Below, piece after piece: positions 26,801-35,978 of a stretch of 64,000 nt of DNA; within the stretch, counting starts at the first letter, position 1; every line of letters starts with the position of its first letter. The DNA is from Flavobacterium croceum DSM 17960 (GTDB lineage: Bacteria; Bacteroidota; Bacteroidia; Flavobacteriales; Flavobacteriaceae). Both the position numbers and the translations under genes were made by a program. Location: positions 171,414-235,413 of the forward strand of contig NZ_PQNY01000002.1 of assembly GCF_002917885.1 (NCBI RefSeq), read 5' to 3'. Below the pieces are notes generated by a model. It was not told the origin of the DNA and did not search any database. It saw only the letters and a program-made list of their open reading frames with translations.

Positions 26801-28216
26801 AGAAATATTTAAACTTAATACAGACGGCATTTCAACTTCAGTAGGTGCTTGAGAATATGCAACTCGCTCATCTATACTAAAAACGCCATCACTGTTAAAA
26901 TCAATCCAAACTGCTACATTTTGATTTCCTAATGTACTGTGCGAAATTGTTAAGGTATATACAGAGCCCGCTGTTAAACTACAAGTATAATTGGGTTGTC
27001 CTTGATAAAAAGTATAGGCTGGATTTGTTGGAGATGTTCCAGTATTATTTGACAATGTAGTATCAGCAATAACTACATTAGAAATAAGATCTCCATACGT
27101 TTTACCGTAAGCATATTGAGGAATACAAAAACAATTAGATTGTAAATCTGTATTTACTAATATAGCTGTACTCTCTGAAGATTGATTCGAATTTGTACAA
27201 GTTACTGTACATTTATAATAATTTGACGTTGTTTGTGTAGCTTGATATGTACTATTTGTGGCATTTAAAATAGGAGAATAACTTACACCGTCTGTAGATA
27301 TTTTCCATTGGTAAGTTACACCTGCCCCATTTGTAGGATTTTGCAAACTTAAATTAAAAGGAAAATTATAACATGACAATGTAACATCAGAAATAGTATT
27401 TCCAGGATTGGGCATACCCGTACACAAATTAGGTGGTATCCAAGAATAAGATAAACCTACTGGCGGAAATAACGTTTGTGAAAATGTAAGCACTCCAGAT
27501 GCTGAAGTACTAGCTGTAGTTGCAGTCCAATCGGAAGTTGTTACTCTACTGTTAAAGTTGTTTGCAGGATAATTTGGTGCAGCTCTAAGTCCAGCTTGTG
27601 TAGATACATTACTTGCATTTTGAGTAGCCATAGCACCATACACAACTCGAACTTCATTTGTAGTTTCAAAAAGTTTAATCTGAAAATTAAAGGAATCACC
27701 TGTAGAACCATATTTTCTAAAATTTTTCCATTGAATGGTTAAAACCCTATTAGGACTTGTTCCTGACAATTCATAGCGTAATTCCGAACCTAACTGCCCT
27801 GCCATATCTCTACTAAAAGCCGAAATTCTAGCTACTAAATCGTTTGGAACAGCACTAGTAGTTGTAGAAAGTGGAAAATAGGCAGATGAACTACTAATAT
27901 TTACAGAAGGTGTTAATACACTAGAACCCAACGATATCCAACCATTTGCATTTATTGCAAACCTATTGTATGTATATCCATTAAAAAGGAAATCAAAACC
28001 TATAGGAATTCCTATACCTGTAGTGGTTGAACCACCAAGTGGTATAGATAAATCTACAAATCTTTCATCATCTGTATCGGAGTTTCCTAAAACTGTGCCT
28101 CCTGTAATTTCTGTATAAGCAGTAGTACTTTGTGTAAAGGCATAAGTAGGTAAATTTTGAGCATAATTTTTTAAAAAGAAAAATAATAAAATTATGAATA
28201 AAGTACTTTTTTTCAT
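23804..28216 (-). CDS. Large secreted GEVED protein with T9SS sorting domain
   Basis: A 1470-residue protein starting at ATG 28216, which opens a signal peptide (MKKSTLFIILLFFFLKNYAQ); an ATG at 28273 adds only a non-signal leader that overlaps a terminator. Modules in order: an N-terminal beta domain of about 260 residues; an Ig-like segment (CYNFPFNLSLQNP...); a GEVED domain (VAVWIDFNSDGVFSIDERVA ... YNYGESEDYVVTI); FN3-like; a pre-peptidase-like domain; two Ig-like segments with the repeated TTYYASQ motif; two further pre-peptidase-like domains; and a T9SS tail (LNYYPNPVKDVLYL ... YPSGNYIIQI). It is paralogous to the neighbouring gene over the GEVED-FN3-prepeptidase part. Function is unknown; surface exposure is likely. 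A TACTTTTA -7-like box lies at 28247-28254. Confidence 0.9.
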   Translation of the reverse strand: MKKSTLFIILLFFFLKNYAQNLPTYAFTQSTTAYTEITGGTVLGNSDTDDERFVDLSIPLGGSTTTGIGIPIGFDFLFNGYTYNRFAINANGWISLGSSVLTPSVNISSSSAYFPLSTTTSAVPNDLVARISAFSRDMAGQLGSELRYELSGTSPNRVLTIQWKNFRKYGSTGDSFNFQIKLFETTNEVRVVYGAMATQNASNVSTQAGLRAAPNYPANNFNSRVTTSDWTATTASTSASGVLTFSQTLFPPVGLSYSWIPPNLCTGMPNPGNTISDVTLSCYNFPFNLSLQNPTNGAGVTYQWKISTDGVSYSPILNATNSTYQATQTTSNYYKCTVTCTNSNQSSESTAILVNTDLQSNCFCIPQYAYGKTYGDLISNVVIADTTLSNNTGTSPTNPAYTFYQGQPNYTCSLTAGSVYTLTISHSTLGNQNVAVWIDFNSDGVFSIDERVAYSQAPTEVEMPSVLSLNISCTATVGTHRMRIRNVWNVDAATIDPCATYNYGESEDYVVTILPAPACSQPNTLFVSSITNSTAVLSWNAGCTETMWDVYVVNQGGATPSNTPTYSNVISPFTINGLQGSTTYDFYVRANCQNNGFSLWTGPYVFTTLPNPPANDNCIEATPLLIGNIFPDHQVLSTNLGATNSNPPNPNCAFFNGADVWYTIVVPSSGNVTIETQGDFSDTVTDTGLAVYSGTCSALSLVSCNDDNPQNGYFSILSLTNRTPGEILYANVWAYNAEEEGTFYVSAYDCTSTTPAPTGASQQYFCAANNPTLQNIIVSGDNIKWYSQATGGVALANTTVLQNNTTYYASQTINCEGLNRLPVLVTLESSPLVNNTVLTLCDNIGAIGYETFNLSLANNQICNTPNVVFEYYTTLSDAQNGTNAITTPANYINTSSPQTIYVKVLSLAGCYALATISLQLTQAPSAPQGIANQTFCGSVSLSSLVVTGNAIKWYDSATNGNMLANTTLLVSGTTYYASQEVNGCESITRLAVTVLQDCSSSGCVNAPYGLKPASTFIPSCTGSNEVIISNAFAGEYSQVEVIQGVTYTFSSSLNTDFITISNQDASTVLATGLGTVQWTSNFSGIIRYYLHAGSDCSTNTLERIKRIQCGINSLVPNDDCFGAIMLTPSNTLNCQSVVTGSVQNATPSNIMNSCAGTADDDVWYKFVATSSSHHILLSSITGSTLDMYHALYTGNCNGLSLVQGSCSDPNSNVVNGLLIGQTYYLRIYTTTSIPNQNTTFSVCILTPPSSSNNDECTTAINLTIGDTFTDYAVSSTNALATNSNAPGIDCADYNGGDLWYTVVIPASGAVTLETGFGSLTDTGMAAYSGNCSNLQYIQCDDDSSPNGKYSMITLTNRTPGEIIYVNVWDFGNDNIGSFQISAYNSVLGTQEFDNLSVLNYYPNPVKDVLYLKNNEIIDSITIYNMIGQEMYNERINNLESEINFQKYPSGNYIIQINCGNKKANYKIIKL

Positions 28217-28256
28217 GGACTGTAAGATTTGGGATTCTTTATGAAATAAAAGTACA

Positions 28257-28295
28257 AAAAAAAACGATTCCAAAAAATTTGAAATCGTTTTTTTT
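28257..28295 (-). terminator. Terminator after fabV
   Basis: A 13-bp stem (AAAAAAAACGATT with AATCGTTTTTTTT) lies 24 bp after the fabV stop, followed by T residues on the minus strand. Confidence 0.8.
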
Positions 28296-28319
28296 GTAAG
28301 AATAGTATTATTTTAAATG

Positions 28320-29510
28320 TTAAATTATGCTTTTTATGGGTATTATTTCGTTTACATCGGCTAAATAGTCCACATTTGGCACATCAAATCCAAACAATTG
28401 TAAGAAATCTAGTCTATAACCTGCAAGATCTCCTATTGTTGGCAAAGTTTCTGTAGATGCTTGCTCCCACAATTTTGAAACACTTTCTTGCACATCATCT
28501 CTCATTTCCCAATCGTCAATTCTTATTCTACCATTTGCATCTGTAGGTACAGCATTTCCTGTATACAATCTTTCAGAAAATAGACGTTGTATTTGTTCTA
28601 TACAACCTTCATGTAATCCTTTTTCTTTCATGGTTTTGTACAACAAAGAAATGTAAAGTGGTATTACAGGTATTGCAGAACTTGCTTGTGTTACTAATGC
28701 TTTATTTACCGAAACATAAGCTTTTCCTCCAATAGCTTGTAGGGCATCTGTAATTTCAAAAGCAGTTGCTTCTAAATGATCTTTTGCTCTACCAATTGTC
28801 CCTTTTCTGTAAACAGCTTCTGTTACTTCTGGGCCTATGTAAGAATAAGCAACAGTAACTGCATTGGTAGCTAATACTCCTGCATTATTTAAAGCATCCA
28901 TCCACATTTTCCAATCTTCTCCTCCCATTACGGCAATAGTATTGGTTATATCTTCTTCTTTGCAAGGTTCTATAGAAATTTCTGAAACTTTACCTGTATG
29001 GAAATCTACTGTTTTATTGGTAAATGTTTTTCCTATTGGTTTTAATACAGAACGATATGTTATACCATCATTTGGATTGGTTCTAACAGGCGAAGCCAAA
29101 CTATACACAACCAAATCAACTTGACCTAAATCTTGTTTAATTAAATCTATTACTTGTTGCTTTACCTCATTTGAAAAAGCGTCTCCGTTTATACTTTTAG
29201 CATAAAGTCCTTCTTGGCTAGCAAATTTTTCAAATGCTGCTGAGTTATACCAACCTGGTGATGCTGTTTTGCCTTCCATAGGAGGTTTTTCAAAAAACAC
29301 TCCAATTGTAGAAGCACCACTACCAAAAGCACTGGTTATTCTCGATGCTAAACCAAAACCTGTTGAAGCACCTATTACCAAAACTTTTTTTGCTCCATTT
29401 ATTATTCCTTTAGATTTTACATAATCTATTTGGTTTTTTACATTTTGCTCACAACCTACAGGGTGTGCGGTAAGACAAATAAAACCTCGCATTCTTGGCT
29501 CTATAATCAT
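28320..29510 (-). CDS. fabV: Trans-2-enoyl-ACP/CoA reductase FabV
   Basis: FabV reduces the 2,3 double bond of enoyl-ACP with NADH, the last step of each fatty-acid elongation cycle, and is naturally resistant to triclosan. The 396-residue protein starts MIIEPRMRGFICLTAHPVGC, has the Rossmann motif GASTGFGLASR (49-59), and contains the FabV-type Y-x8-K catalytic pair in YRKGTIGRAK. It is downstream of recN by 46 bp but has its own -7 element, so it may be read both ways. Confidence 0.95.
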   Translation of the reverse strand: MIIEPRMRGFICLTAHPVGCEQNVKNQIDYVKSKGIINGAKKVLVIGASTGFGLASRITSAFGSGASTIGVFFEKPPMEGKTASPGWYNSAAFEKFASQEGLYAKSINGDAFSNEVKQQVIDLIKQDLGQVDLVVYSLASPVRTNPNDGITYRSVLKPIGKTFTNKTVDFHTGKVSEISIEPCKEEDITNTIAVMGGEDWKMWMDALNNAGVLATNAVTVAYSYIGPEVTEAVYRKGTIGRAKDHLEATAFEITDALQAIGGKAYVSVNKALVTQASSAIPVIPLYISLLYKTMKEKGLHEGCIEQIQRLFSERLYTGNAVPTDANGRIRIDDWEMRDDVQESVSKLWEQASTETLPTIGDLAGYRLDFLQLFGFDVPNVDYLADVNEIIPIKSII

Positions 29511-29542
29511 AATTGTATGTATTAAATTCTACGTTTAAAAAA

Positions 29543-29550
29543 CAAATATA
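29543..29550 (-). promoter_or_regulatory. -7 promoter element for fabV
   Basis: TATATTTG on the minus strand, an exact TAnnTTTG match, 32 bp before the fabV ATG and inside the short recN-fabV gap. Confidence 0.6.
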
Positions 29551-29556
29551 CTTATT

Positions 29557-31209
29557 TTAATTAAGTAACTCTTTGGCATGTTCCAATGCTGCACTAGATA
29601 TTTTTTCGCCCGATAACATTTTGGCTACTTCTACTACCCTATCTTCATTATTTAACAATATTATTCTTGTATGAGTATGTTGTTCGAGATCTTCTTTATA
29701 AACTTTATAATGACTATTTCCTTTGGCAGCAATTTGTGGTAAATGTGTTATAGAAATAACTTGCATATTACGACTCATTTGTTGCATAATTTCTCCCATT
29801 TTATGAGCTATTTCTCCCGAAACACCTGTGTCAATTTCATCAAAAATAATAGTAGGCAAGTGTGTATATCGCGATAAAATATATTTTACAGCAAGCATTA
29901 TTCTAGACATTTCTCCGCCAGAGGCAACTTTTTTGAGTAACCCAAAACTTGAACCTTTATTGGCAGAAAATAAGAATTCAATTGTATCTTTTCCATTTGA
30001 TAAAAACTGCTCTTGCGGAATAATATTTATAGTAAACTTGGCATTTGGCATACCCAACGGAGCTAAAATAGTAACCAATTCTGTAGTCAATAAATTAGCT
30101 GCTTGTGTTCTATTCGCTCTTAGTTGTAAAGAAATTTCATCTAATTGTAGTTGTAGTTGAGCTAGTAGTTGTGTATCGTTTTGTATTTCTTCTTCTAATG
30201 TTGTTACCGATACTACTTTACGCTCAAGATCAGATTGAATAGACAATAAAGCTGTTATAGTTTGTACTTGATGTTTTTTTTGTAACGAGTATATTGTTTG
30301 GAGTTTTTGACTTACACGTTCCAACTCATCGGGATTATCTACAATTTTTTCTGTTACAGCTTCAACTTCTTTGAGTATATCGTCAAATTCTATTACTATA
30401 CTCAAAACTCTATCTAAAAGAGATTGGTACAACTTGTCAAACGAACTTATTTTTTGAAGAGAATATTTAATTTCGTTTAAACTATTGGTAACTCCTATCG
30501 CATCATCATTTGAAATAGCAATAACCTTAGCTAAGTTTTCCTTTATTAATTCTATATTGGATAATTTCTCTAAACTCAACTCCAATTCCTCTTGCTCATC
30601 GGGTTTTAATTTAGCATTTGTTAATTCTTCCAACAAATATGTGTTGTATTCTTGTTCTTTACGAATGTTTTCCAACTCATTTTTTTTACCCAAAATCGAC
30701 TTCTGCAGTTGTTTGTATTGGGTATAAAGTGAGTTGTATTGTTGCAATAAAGATGCGTTTTGACCTACAGCATCTACAATTTCAAATTGCATATTTTCTT
30801 GTTGCAACTCTTGAGTTTGATGTTGCGAGTGAATATCCAATAAATAATTACCCAATTCTTGTAAAACCGAAAGGTTTACAGGAGTATCATTAATAAATGC
30901 TCGCGATTTAGCAGTTGACAAAATTTCACGACGTATAATGGTGTAATCATCGTAATCCAAGTCGTTTTCTTCAAAAAAAATCGAGAGATTATAATTTTTT
31001 ATAAAAAAAGTAGCTTCGATAATGCACTTTTCTTGTTGGTTTTTGAGAGAATTCAAATCGGCTCTGTTACCCAAAACCAAACCCAATGCACCTAAAATTA
31101 TAGATTTTCCTGCTCCTGTTTCACCTGTAATGGTTGTAAAACCTTCTGTAAATGTAACAGAAAGTTTATCGATTAAAGCATAATTTTCTACTGATAAATT
31201 TGTAATCAT
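29557..31209 (-). CDS. recN: DNA repair ATPase RecN
   Basis: RecN is an SMC-like ATPase that acts in recombinational repair of double-strand breaks. In 550 residues it shows an N-terminal Walker A (GETGAGKS, 29-36), the RecN segment LLDIHSQHQTQEL, a long coiled coil (about 150-370), and the C-terminal signature SGGEMSRIMLA with Walker B IIFDEIDTGVSG and the ITHLPQIAA switch. It starts 9 bp after the DUF4835 gene's stop, within the coaBC-rpoZ-bamD transcription unit. Confidence 0.95.
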   Translation of the reverse strand: MITNLSVENYALIDKLSVTFTEGFTTITGETGAGKSIILGALGLVLGNRADLNSLKNQQEKCIIEATFFIKNYNLSIFFEENDLDYDDYTIIRREILSTAKSRAFINDTPVNLSVLQELGNYLLDIHSQHQTQELQQENMQFEIVDAVGQNASLLQQYNSLYTQYKQLQKSILGKKNELENIRKEQEYNTYLLEELTNAKLKPDEQEELELSLEKLSNIELIKENLAKVIAISNDDAIGVTNSLNEIKYSLQKISSFDKLYQSLLDRVLSIVIEFDDILKEVEAVTEKIVDNPDELERVSQKLQTIYSLQKKHQVQTITALLSIQSDLERKVVSVTTLEEEIQNDTQLLAQLQLQLDEISLQLRANRTQAANLLTTELVTILAPLGMPNAKFTINIIPQEQFLSNGKDTIEFLFSANKGSSFGLLKKVASGGEMSRIMLAVKYILSRYTHLPTIIFDEIDTGVSGEIAHKMGEIMQQMSRNMQVISITHLPQIAAKGNSHYKVYKEDLEQHTHTRIILLNNEDRVVEVAKMLSGEKISSAALEHAKELLN

Positions 31210-31218
31210 GAAGAAGAA

Positions 31219-32106
31219 TTATTTTTTAATTTTTTCCCATTTTACAGAATTTGTTGGAGAAACTCTATTTAAGTTTTCCAATAATGATGTAACATCTACT
31301 GTAGGCCCTTCGGAAAAAATAGTAACTATTTCATCTGCTTTAGCATCAAAAAATATTCGAGTTAAATAAGCATTAGGTCTTACATTTTGAATTTTAGTGA
31401 TAGAGTTTACAGCATTAATTATAGCTTCTTTACTTTCTTTAGTATTGATATTCATTTTATCCATACCCAAAAAATGGTATTGGTACTGAGCTTCTCTAAA
31501 AGGTTTAAATGTAGGAGAAAACATATCGTTTATTAAGAAGTACTTATTTTGAGTTTTTTCGGTTTGAGACCAACCTTTTATACCGCTAGGCATGGCAATA
31601 TTTGCAATTTCTTGTGCGTTTTCCAACCCTTCATTTCCTCCCAAATTTGAAAATGTATCTGCATCTACACCGATTATTAGATTACAATAAAATGCTAAAG
31701 TAGACAACAAATTAGAATCAAAACTATTGGGGTTAAAATACATTTGCTGAAATTCTATATACTGAAAAGAAAAATCTTTATCATTAATATTTAAAACCGG
31801 TGTGGTATATGTTGCGTTGTAAACAGGTCGTGTAGATTGTACCTGCAATGTAGTTTCGTAATTATTATTTTCGTAGGCATTAATGGTAATGTACATCGAA
31901 CAACTTATACGCTCTTCGGGTTTGTACTCTCGCTCTGTCCACGAGTTTTTATTTACAAAATCGCTAATAGATTTTTCTAAATTTTTAAATAATTGCGGAT
32001 TCGCATTGGGTACTTTAGAATAATCTACTGTTACGTTACAATTGAGTTCTTGAGCTTGTAAAAACGACAAACTAAGCAAGAGTATAAATAGTATTTTATG
32101 CTTCAT
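31219..32106 (-). CDS. DUF4835 family protein (PorD-like)
   Basis: A 295-residue exported protein with a signal peptide (MKHKILFILLLSLSFLQAQ). Characteristic sequences are ELNCNVTVDYSKVPNANPQLF, FNPNSFDSNLLSTLAFYCNLIIGVDADTF (split here over two beta/alpha elements) and a C-terminal domain ending in LENLNRVSPTNS. The family is Bacteroidota-specific and in some annotations is called PorD, linked to type IX secretion; I treat that link as unproven. It overlaps coaBC by 11 bp, so the two are likely translationally coupled. Confidence 0.85.
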   Translation of the reverse strand: MKHKILFILLLSLSFLQAQELNCNVTVDYSKVPNANPQLFKNLEKSISDFVNKNSWTEREYKPEERISCSMYITINAYENNNYETTLQVQSTRPVYNATYTTPVLNINDKDFSFQYIEFQQMYFNPNSFDSNLLSTLAFYCNLIIGVDADTFSNLGGNEGLENAQEIANIAMPSGIKGWSQTEKTQNKYFLINDMFSPTFKPFREAQYQYHFLGMDKMNINTKESKEAIINAVNSITKIQNVRPNAYLTRIFFDAKADEIVTIFSEGPTVDVTSLLENLNRVSPTNSVKWEKIKK

Positions 32107-33304
32107 AATGAGCTATTATTTTATTGATAATATCCAATGCTACAGCTTCTTTAGGCTTTAAGGGCATTGGTTCTATATTGTTTTTAGAATCTATAAATGT
32201 AACCTTGTTTGTAGGTGTACCAAAACCTGCTCCGTTATCGCGTAGAGAATTAAGCACAATCAAATCTAAGTTTTTTTTCTGAATTTTAGCCTTAGCATGT
32301 TCCAATTCATTTTCAGTTTCCAAAGCAAAACCTATTAAAAATTGTTTTGATTTATTTTTACCCAATGTAGCAAGAATATCTTCTGTTTTTTCCAATTCGA
32401 TAGAAAAAGTTTCATCGTTTTTTTTGATTTTTTCTTGAGCTACAAATTTTGGTCTGTAATCTGCTACGGCGGCGGCGGCAATCATAACATCTACTTCTTC
32501 AAAATATTCATTGCACGCATGGAGCATATCTTTTGCCGATTGTACTCTTCGTACTAAAATATCTTTATTTTGAGTTTGTAAATGTGTTGGCCCAGATATT
32601 AAAATAACTTCAGCGCCTTTATTTGCTGCACAATCTGCAATATCGTATCCCATTTTTCCTGACGAATGATTTCCTATAAAACGCACAGGGTCTATAGATT
32701 CGTATGTAGGACCAGCAGTAATAAGTATTTTTTTTCCTTTTAGTGGTAATTTTTTCTCTAAATCGTGTTCTATAAAAGAAAGGATATTTTCAGGTTCTGC
32801 CATTCTGCCTTCTCCTGATAATCCACTAGCCAATTCTCCTGTTTCGACAGGAATCATCACATTGCCAAACGATTGTAGTTTTGTAAAAGAATCTAGGCTT
32901 GTAGGATGCTTGTACATATCTAAATCCATCGCTGGAGCAAAATAAACAGGGCATTTGGCAGAAAGATAAGTTGCCAACAAAAAATTATCGCAAACCCCAT
33001 TTGCCATTTTAGAAAGTGTATTGGCAGTTGCTGGAGCCACAATCATTAAATCTCCCCATATACCTAACTCCACATGATTATTCCAAACATAAGTATCATC
33101 AGAACTTGTAAAATCTACAAGCACCGGATTTTTGGATAATGTAGAAAGAGTAAGCGGTGTTACAAAATTAACAGAAGCAGGCGTCATTACTACACGTACT
33201 GAAGCGCCTGCTTTTATTAAAAGTCTTACCAATGTAGCTGTTTTATATGCGGCAATGCCTCCTGAAATGCCCAGAATTATATTTTTACCGCGTAATACAG
33301 ACAT
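32096..33304 (-). CDS. coaBC: CoaBC: phosphopantothenoylcysteine synthetase/decarboxylase
   Basis: The bifunctional enzyme joins cysteine to 4'-phosphopantothenate and decarboxylates the product, two middle steps of CoA synthesis. The N-terminal FMN-binding CoaC part has GGIAAYK (15-21), the catalytic-His motif NNHVELG and the ANGVCDNFLLA / PAMDLDMYKHP region. The C-terminal CTP-dependent CoaB part begins near residue 190 with ILITAGPTYESIDPVRFI and has NHSSGKMG. 402 residues is standard. It follows rpoZ by 7 bp. Confidence 0.96.
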   Translation of the reverse strand: MSVLRGKNIILGISGGIAAYKTATLVRLLIKAGASVRVVMTPASVNFVTPLTLSTLSKNPVLVDFTSSDDTYVWNNHVELGIWGDLMIVAPATANTLSKMANGVCDNFLLATYLSAKCPVYFAPAMDLDMYKHPTSLDSFTKLQSFGNVMIPVETGELASGLSGEGRMAEPENILSFIEHDLEKKLPLKGKKILITAGPTYESIDPVRFIGNHSSGKMGYDIADCAANKGAEVILISGPTHLQTQNKDILVRRVQSAKDMLHACNEYFEEVDVMIAAAAVADYRPKFVAQEKIKKNDETFSIELEKTEDILATLGKNKSKQFLIGFALETENELEHAKAKIQKKNLDLIVLNSLRDNGAGFGTPTNKVTFIDSKNNIEPMPLKPKEAVALDIINKIIAHYEA

Positions 33305-33311
33305 GTGGTTC

Positions 33312-33629
33312 TTATTTATTGGTATCTCTGTAATAAATTTTACCGTCTAGCCATTCTTGTACTGCTAGAGCATGGGCTTTTGGTAATTTTTCGTAGTATT
33401 TTGAAACTTCTATTTGCTCTTTATTTTCAAAAACTTCTTCCAAACTGTCGTTATAAGTAGCAAACTCGTCTAGCTTGTCAATCAATTCTTTTTTAATTTC
33501 TCCGTTAATTTGGTTTGCTCTTTTAGCCATTATGGTAATAGCTTCATACACATTTCCCGTAGGAGTCTCTATTTCGGTTTTATTGTATGTAATTGTATTT
33601 ACCGGAGCTGTTGTTTTCTTCAAATCCAT
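33312..33629 (-). CDS. rpoZ: RNA polymerase omega subunit (Bacteroidota type)
   Basis: A 105-residue protein matching the divergent Bacteroidota omega: NVYEAITIMAKRANQIN corresponds to the conserved N-terminal helix that clamps the beta' subunit, followed by a family-specific C-terminus ending in YEKLPKAHALAVQEWLDGK. Its position between bamD (6 bp) and coaBC (7 bp) is the usual one; in other bacteria omega likewise often neighbours CoaBC. It helps assemble RNA polymerase. Confidence 0.9.
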   Translation of the reverse strand: MDLKKTTAPVNTITYNKTEIETPTGNVYEAITIMAKRANQINGEIKKELIDKLDEFATYNDSLEEVFENKEQIEVSKYYEKLPKAHALAVQEWLDGKIYYRDTNK

Positions 33630-33635
33630 GCTGTA

Positions 33636-34430
33636 CTATTTAGAAAATTTTTGTAATTCTTTATCAATGTGTGCCAACATATTATCGGCAGTTTTTTTGT
33701 ATTTTGTTTCTGATTTAAACTTTACCAAACTTGCATAGGCAGCTTTTGCATTTTGCAAACGTTCTTCCATTTTGGCGGGCACACTATTTATAGCGAGTTG
33801 GTAAGCTGCATCTAGTTTGTAATACATAGCATCTTCTTTAAAAGGTGTACCTGGATAATCAGCAACAAAAGCATCTAAAGCTATAATAGCTGCTTTAAAA
33901 TCAGAAATAGTATGGTATTGTTTGGCTATTTCAAATGCTTTTTTCTCTAGTTTAGTTTTTAATTCTTTTACCAATTGATTGGCTTCTGGTAAATAGGTAG
34001 AATTTGGATATAAATCGATAAATTCTTGTAGTTTACTAATGGCTTTATCTGTATCCACTTGGTCTAAGCTATATCTTGGAGATAGCTGAGAAAAACATTT
34101 TGCACTTAAAAAATAAGCTTCTTCTCTAAACTCACTTTTTGGGTATAAAGAAGCAAAACTTTCAAATTGGTATGCTGCCAAATGATATTGCTGTGTTTTG
34201 TAATAACTTTGAGAAAACATATAAAACAATTTCTCTGCTTGTGGTTTTCCTTTGTATGAAGGTGCTATTTGTTCGAATAATCGAATGGCTTTACTATATT
34301 TTTTAGCATCATATAGTTTTTTGCCCACTTCGTATTTTACACCTACATCTTCAGATTTCATAGCTTTTTCAAATTCGCTACATGATGCAAAAGAAACTAA
34401 AACTATAAATAGATATATTATTTTTCTCAT
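33636..34430 (-). CDS. bamD: Outer membrane assembly lipoprotein BamD
   Basis: BamD is an essential lipoprotein of the BAM complex, which inserts beta-barrel proteins into the outer membrane. The 264-residue precursor has a lipobox (FASC, Cys at residue 17) and about five TPR repeats, for example YDAKKYSKAIRLFEQI, YYKTQQYHLAAYQFESF and LYPKSEFREEAYFLSAKC. First gene of the minus-strand cluster bamD-rpoZ-coaBC-DUF4835-recN. Confidence 0.94.
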   Translation of the reverse strand: MRKIIYLFIVLVSFASCSEFEKAMKSEDVGVKYEVGKKLYDAKKYSKAIRLFEQIAPSYKGKPQAEKLFYMFSQSYYKTQQYHLAAYQFESFASLYPKSEFREEAYFLSAKCFSQLSPRYSLDQVDTDKAISKLQEFIDLYPNSTYLPEANQLVKELKTKLEKKAFEIAKQYHTISDFKAAIIALDAFVADYPGTPFKEDAMYYKLDAAYQLAINSVPAKMEERLQNAKAAYASLVKFKSETKYKKTADNMLAHIDKELQKFSK

Positions 34431-34478
34431 TCTATTAGATTAAAGCTTTGCTTGCTATGGTTGCAATAAAAGCAACTG

Positions 34479-34486
34479 CAAAAGTA
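34479..34486 (-). promoter_or_regulatory. -7 promoter element for the bamD cluster
   Basis: TACTTTTG on the minus strand, an exact TAnnTTTG match, 48 bp before the bamD ATG. Confidence 0.6.
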
Positions 34487-34532
34487 ATTATTATTTATTT
34501 ATTCTAAAATATTTTTTTTAACGAGACTTTTA

Positions 34533-35408
34533 TTAAAATTTATTTACAAAATCTTTTATTCTATTAGATAAATCTTCGTTTACATTTACCAAAGGTAATC
34601 GTACTGTATTTTCACACAAGCCAAGTATTTTAAAGACTTCTTTAATTCCTGCAGGATTCCCTTGTTCAAAAATCATATCAATACTATCGGCTATTTTATA
34701 ATGCAGTTGGTAAGCTTGATCTACTTTTCTGTTAAGTCCTAAACGAACCATTTCAGAAAATTCCTTTGGAAAACCTTCACCAATAACTGATATAACACCT
34801 GCTCCTCCAGCCAAAACCATAGGCAAAGTAACCATATCATCGCCCGAAATTACAAGAAAATCTTTCGGTTTATTTTGTATAAGTCGCATAGCTTGTACAA
34901 TATCTCCTGCGGCTTCTTTTATTGCTACTATGTTTTTAAACTCGTTGGCGAGTTTAATTACTGTGCTTGGTAGCATATTACTTGCTGTTCGTCCTGGCAC
35001 ATTGTACAATATTACAGGTATAGGAGATGCTTGTGCTATAGCTTTAAAATGCTGATAAATACCTTCTTGTGTAGGTTTATTGTAGTATGGCGAAACAGAT
35101 AATATAGCTGTAAAAGCCGAAAAATCTCTGGTTTGTAATTCCTCTACCACTTTGTGAGTATTGTTACCTCCTACTCCTAGCACCAAAGGCAATCTACCTT
35201 TGTTTGCTTCTATTACAGTATTAATTACAAGTTCTTTTTCATCTGATGTTAATGTAGCTGTTTCGGCAGTAGTTCCCAAAACTACTAGATATTCTACTCC
35301 TCCATCAATTACATAATTTACAATACGTTTTAATGCTTCTGTATCTACAGAAAAATCTGTTTTGAAAGGTGTAACCAGCGCAACTCCGGTTCCTATAAGT
35401 GATTGCAT
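34533..35408 (-). CDS. dapA: 4-hydroxy-tetrahydrodipicolinate synthase
   Basis: DapA condenses pyruvate with aspartate semialdehyde, the committed step to diaminopimelate and lysine. The 291-residue barrel has GTTAE (45-49), YYNKPTQEG (108-116), Y135 and R140 in LYNVPGRTA, and the Schiff-base lysine K164 (VAIKEAAGD). It starts 1 bp after the upstream small gene, so both are probably translated together. DapD is encoded at 46.6 kb. Confidence 0.96.
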   Translation of the reverse strand: MQSLIGTGVALVTPFKTDFSVDTEALKRIVNYVIDGGVEYLVVLGTTAETATLTSDEKELVINTVIEANKGRLPLVLGVGGNNTHKVVEELQTRDFSAFTAILSVSPYYNKPTQEGIYQHFKAIAQASPIPVILYNVPGRTASNMLPSTVIKLANEFKNIVAIKEAAGDIVQAMRLIQNKPKDFLVISGDDMVTLPMVLAGGAGVISVIGEGFPKEFSEMVRLGLNRKVDQAYQLHYKIADSIDMIFEQGNPAGIKEVFKILGLCENTVRLPLVNVNEDLSNRIKDFVNKF

Positions 35409-35409
35409 T

Positions 35410-35928
35410 TTAAATTTTATTTAGTATTTTTAAATATTTGAACAATTCTGTTACAAAAATAGTATAATTTGCAGGGTTACTACGAATTATTATTTGATTT
35501 AATCTATGGTCTACAGATGAAAATCCTACTTTAAATTTCGCCTTAGATTGTAATGCAACGTGCATTAAAGGCGTTTTTTCATTTTCAAAATAATTGATAA
35601 GCATATCAAAAGGCTGAGCAATAAAATTTGTTACTGAGGCTTTTTTAAAATTACCAAACCAATCTATATCATTATAATAAAACAAATCTGTCGATAATTT
35701 TTCAGTAGTATTGATGCTTTTTTTAAATCGTAAAACAGTAATATTTTTGGCATCAATATTATGTTTAACCAATAAATCTAATATGTTTTGTTTTTGCAAA
35801 CCTTCTGTTTCATCAACAATAAGTCCGACTTTTTTTATATAACCATCTGAATATATGTGTTTTGTATCTGATAATAATTTCTTAACAGAATTTTTAGCTA
35901 AAAAATTCTTTAGATTATTTAAAAACAT
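35410..35928 (-). CDS. Conserved small Bacteroidota protein (DUF6913-like)
   Basis: A 172-residue cytoplasmic protein without signal peptide or membrane helix. It is basic at the N-terminus and has an alpha/beta pattern ([41 protein letters not shown]). I believe it belongs to DUF6913, which is often found directly upstream of dapA in flavobacteria, but I recall the name rather than verify it. No function is known; the tight coupling with dapA suggests coexpression. Confidence 0.75.
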   Translation of the reverse strand: MFLNNLKNFLAKNSVKKLLSDTKHIYSDGYIKKVGLIVDETEGLQKQNILDLLVKHNIDAKNITVLRFKKSINTTEKLSTDLFYYNDIDWFGNFKKASVTNFIAQPFDMLINYFENEKTPLMHVALQSKAKFKVGFSSVDHRLNQIIIRSNPANYTIFVTELFKYLKILNKI

Positions 35929-35947
35929 AGTACTTTTACTTGGTTTA

Positions 35948-35955
35948 CAAATTTA
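35948..35955 (-). promoter_or_regulatory. -7 promoter element for the dapA unit
   Basis: TAAATTTG on the minus strand, an exact TAnnTTTG match, 19 bp before the ATG at 35928. Confidence 0.55.
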
Positions 35956-35978
35956 ATTAAAATCTTCTACTATTACAG

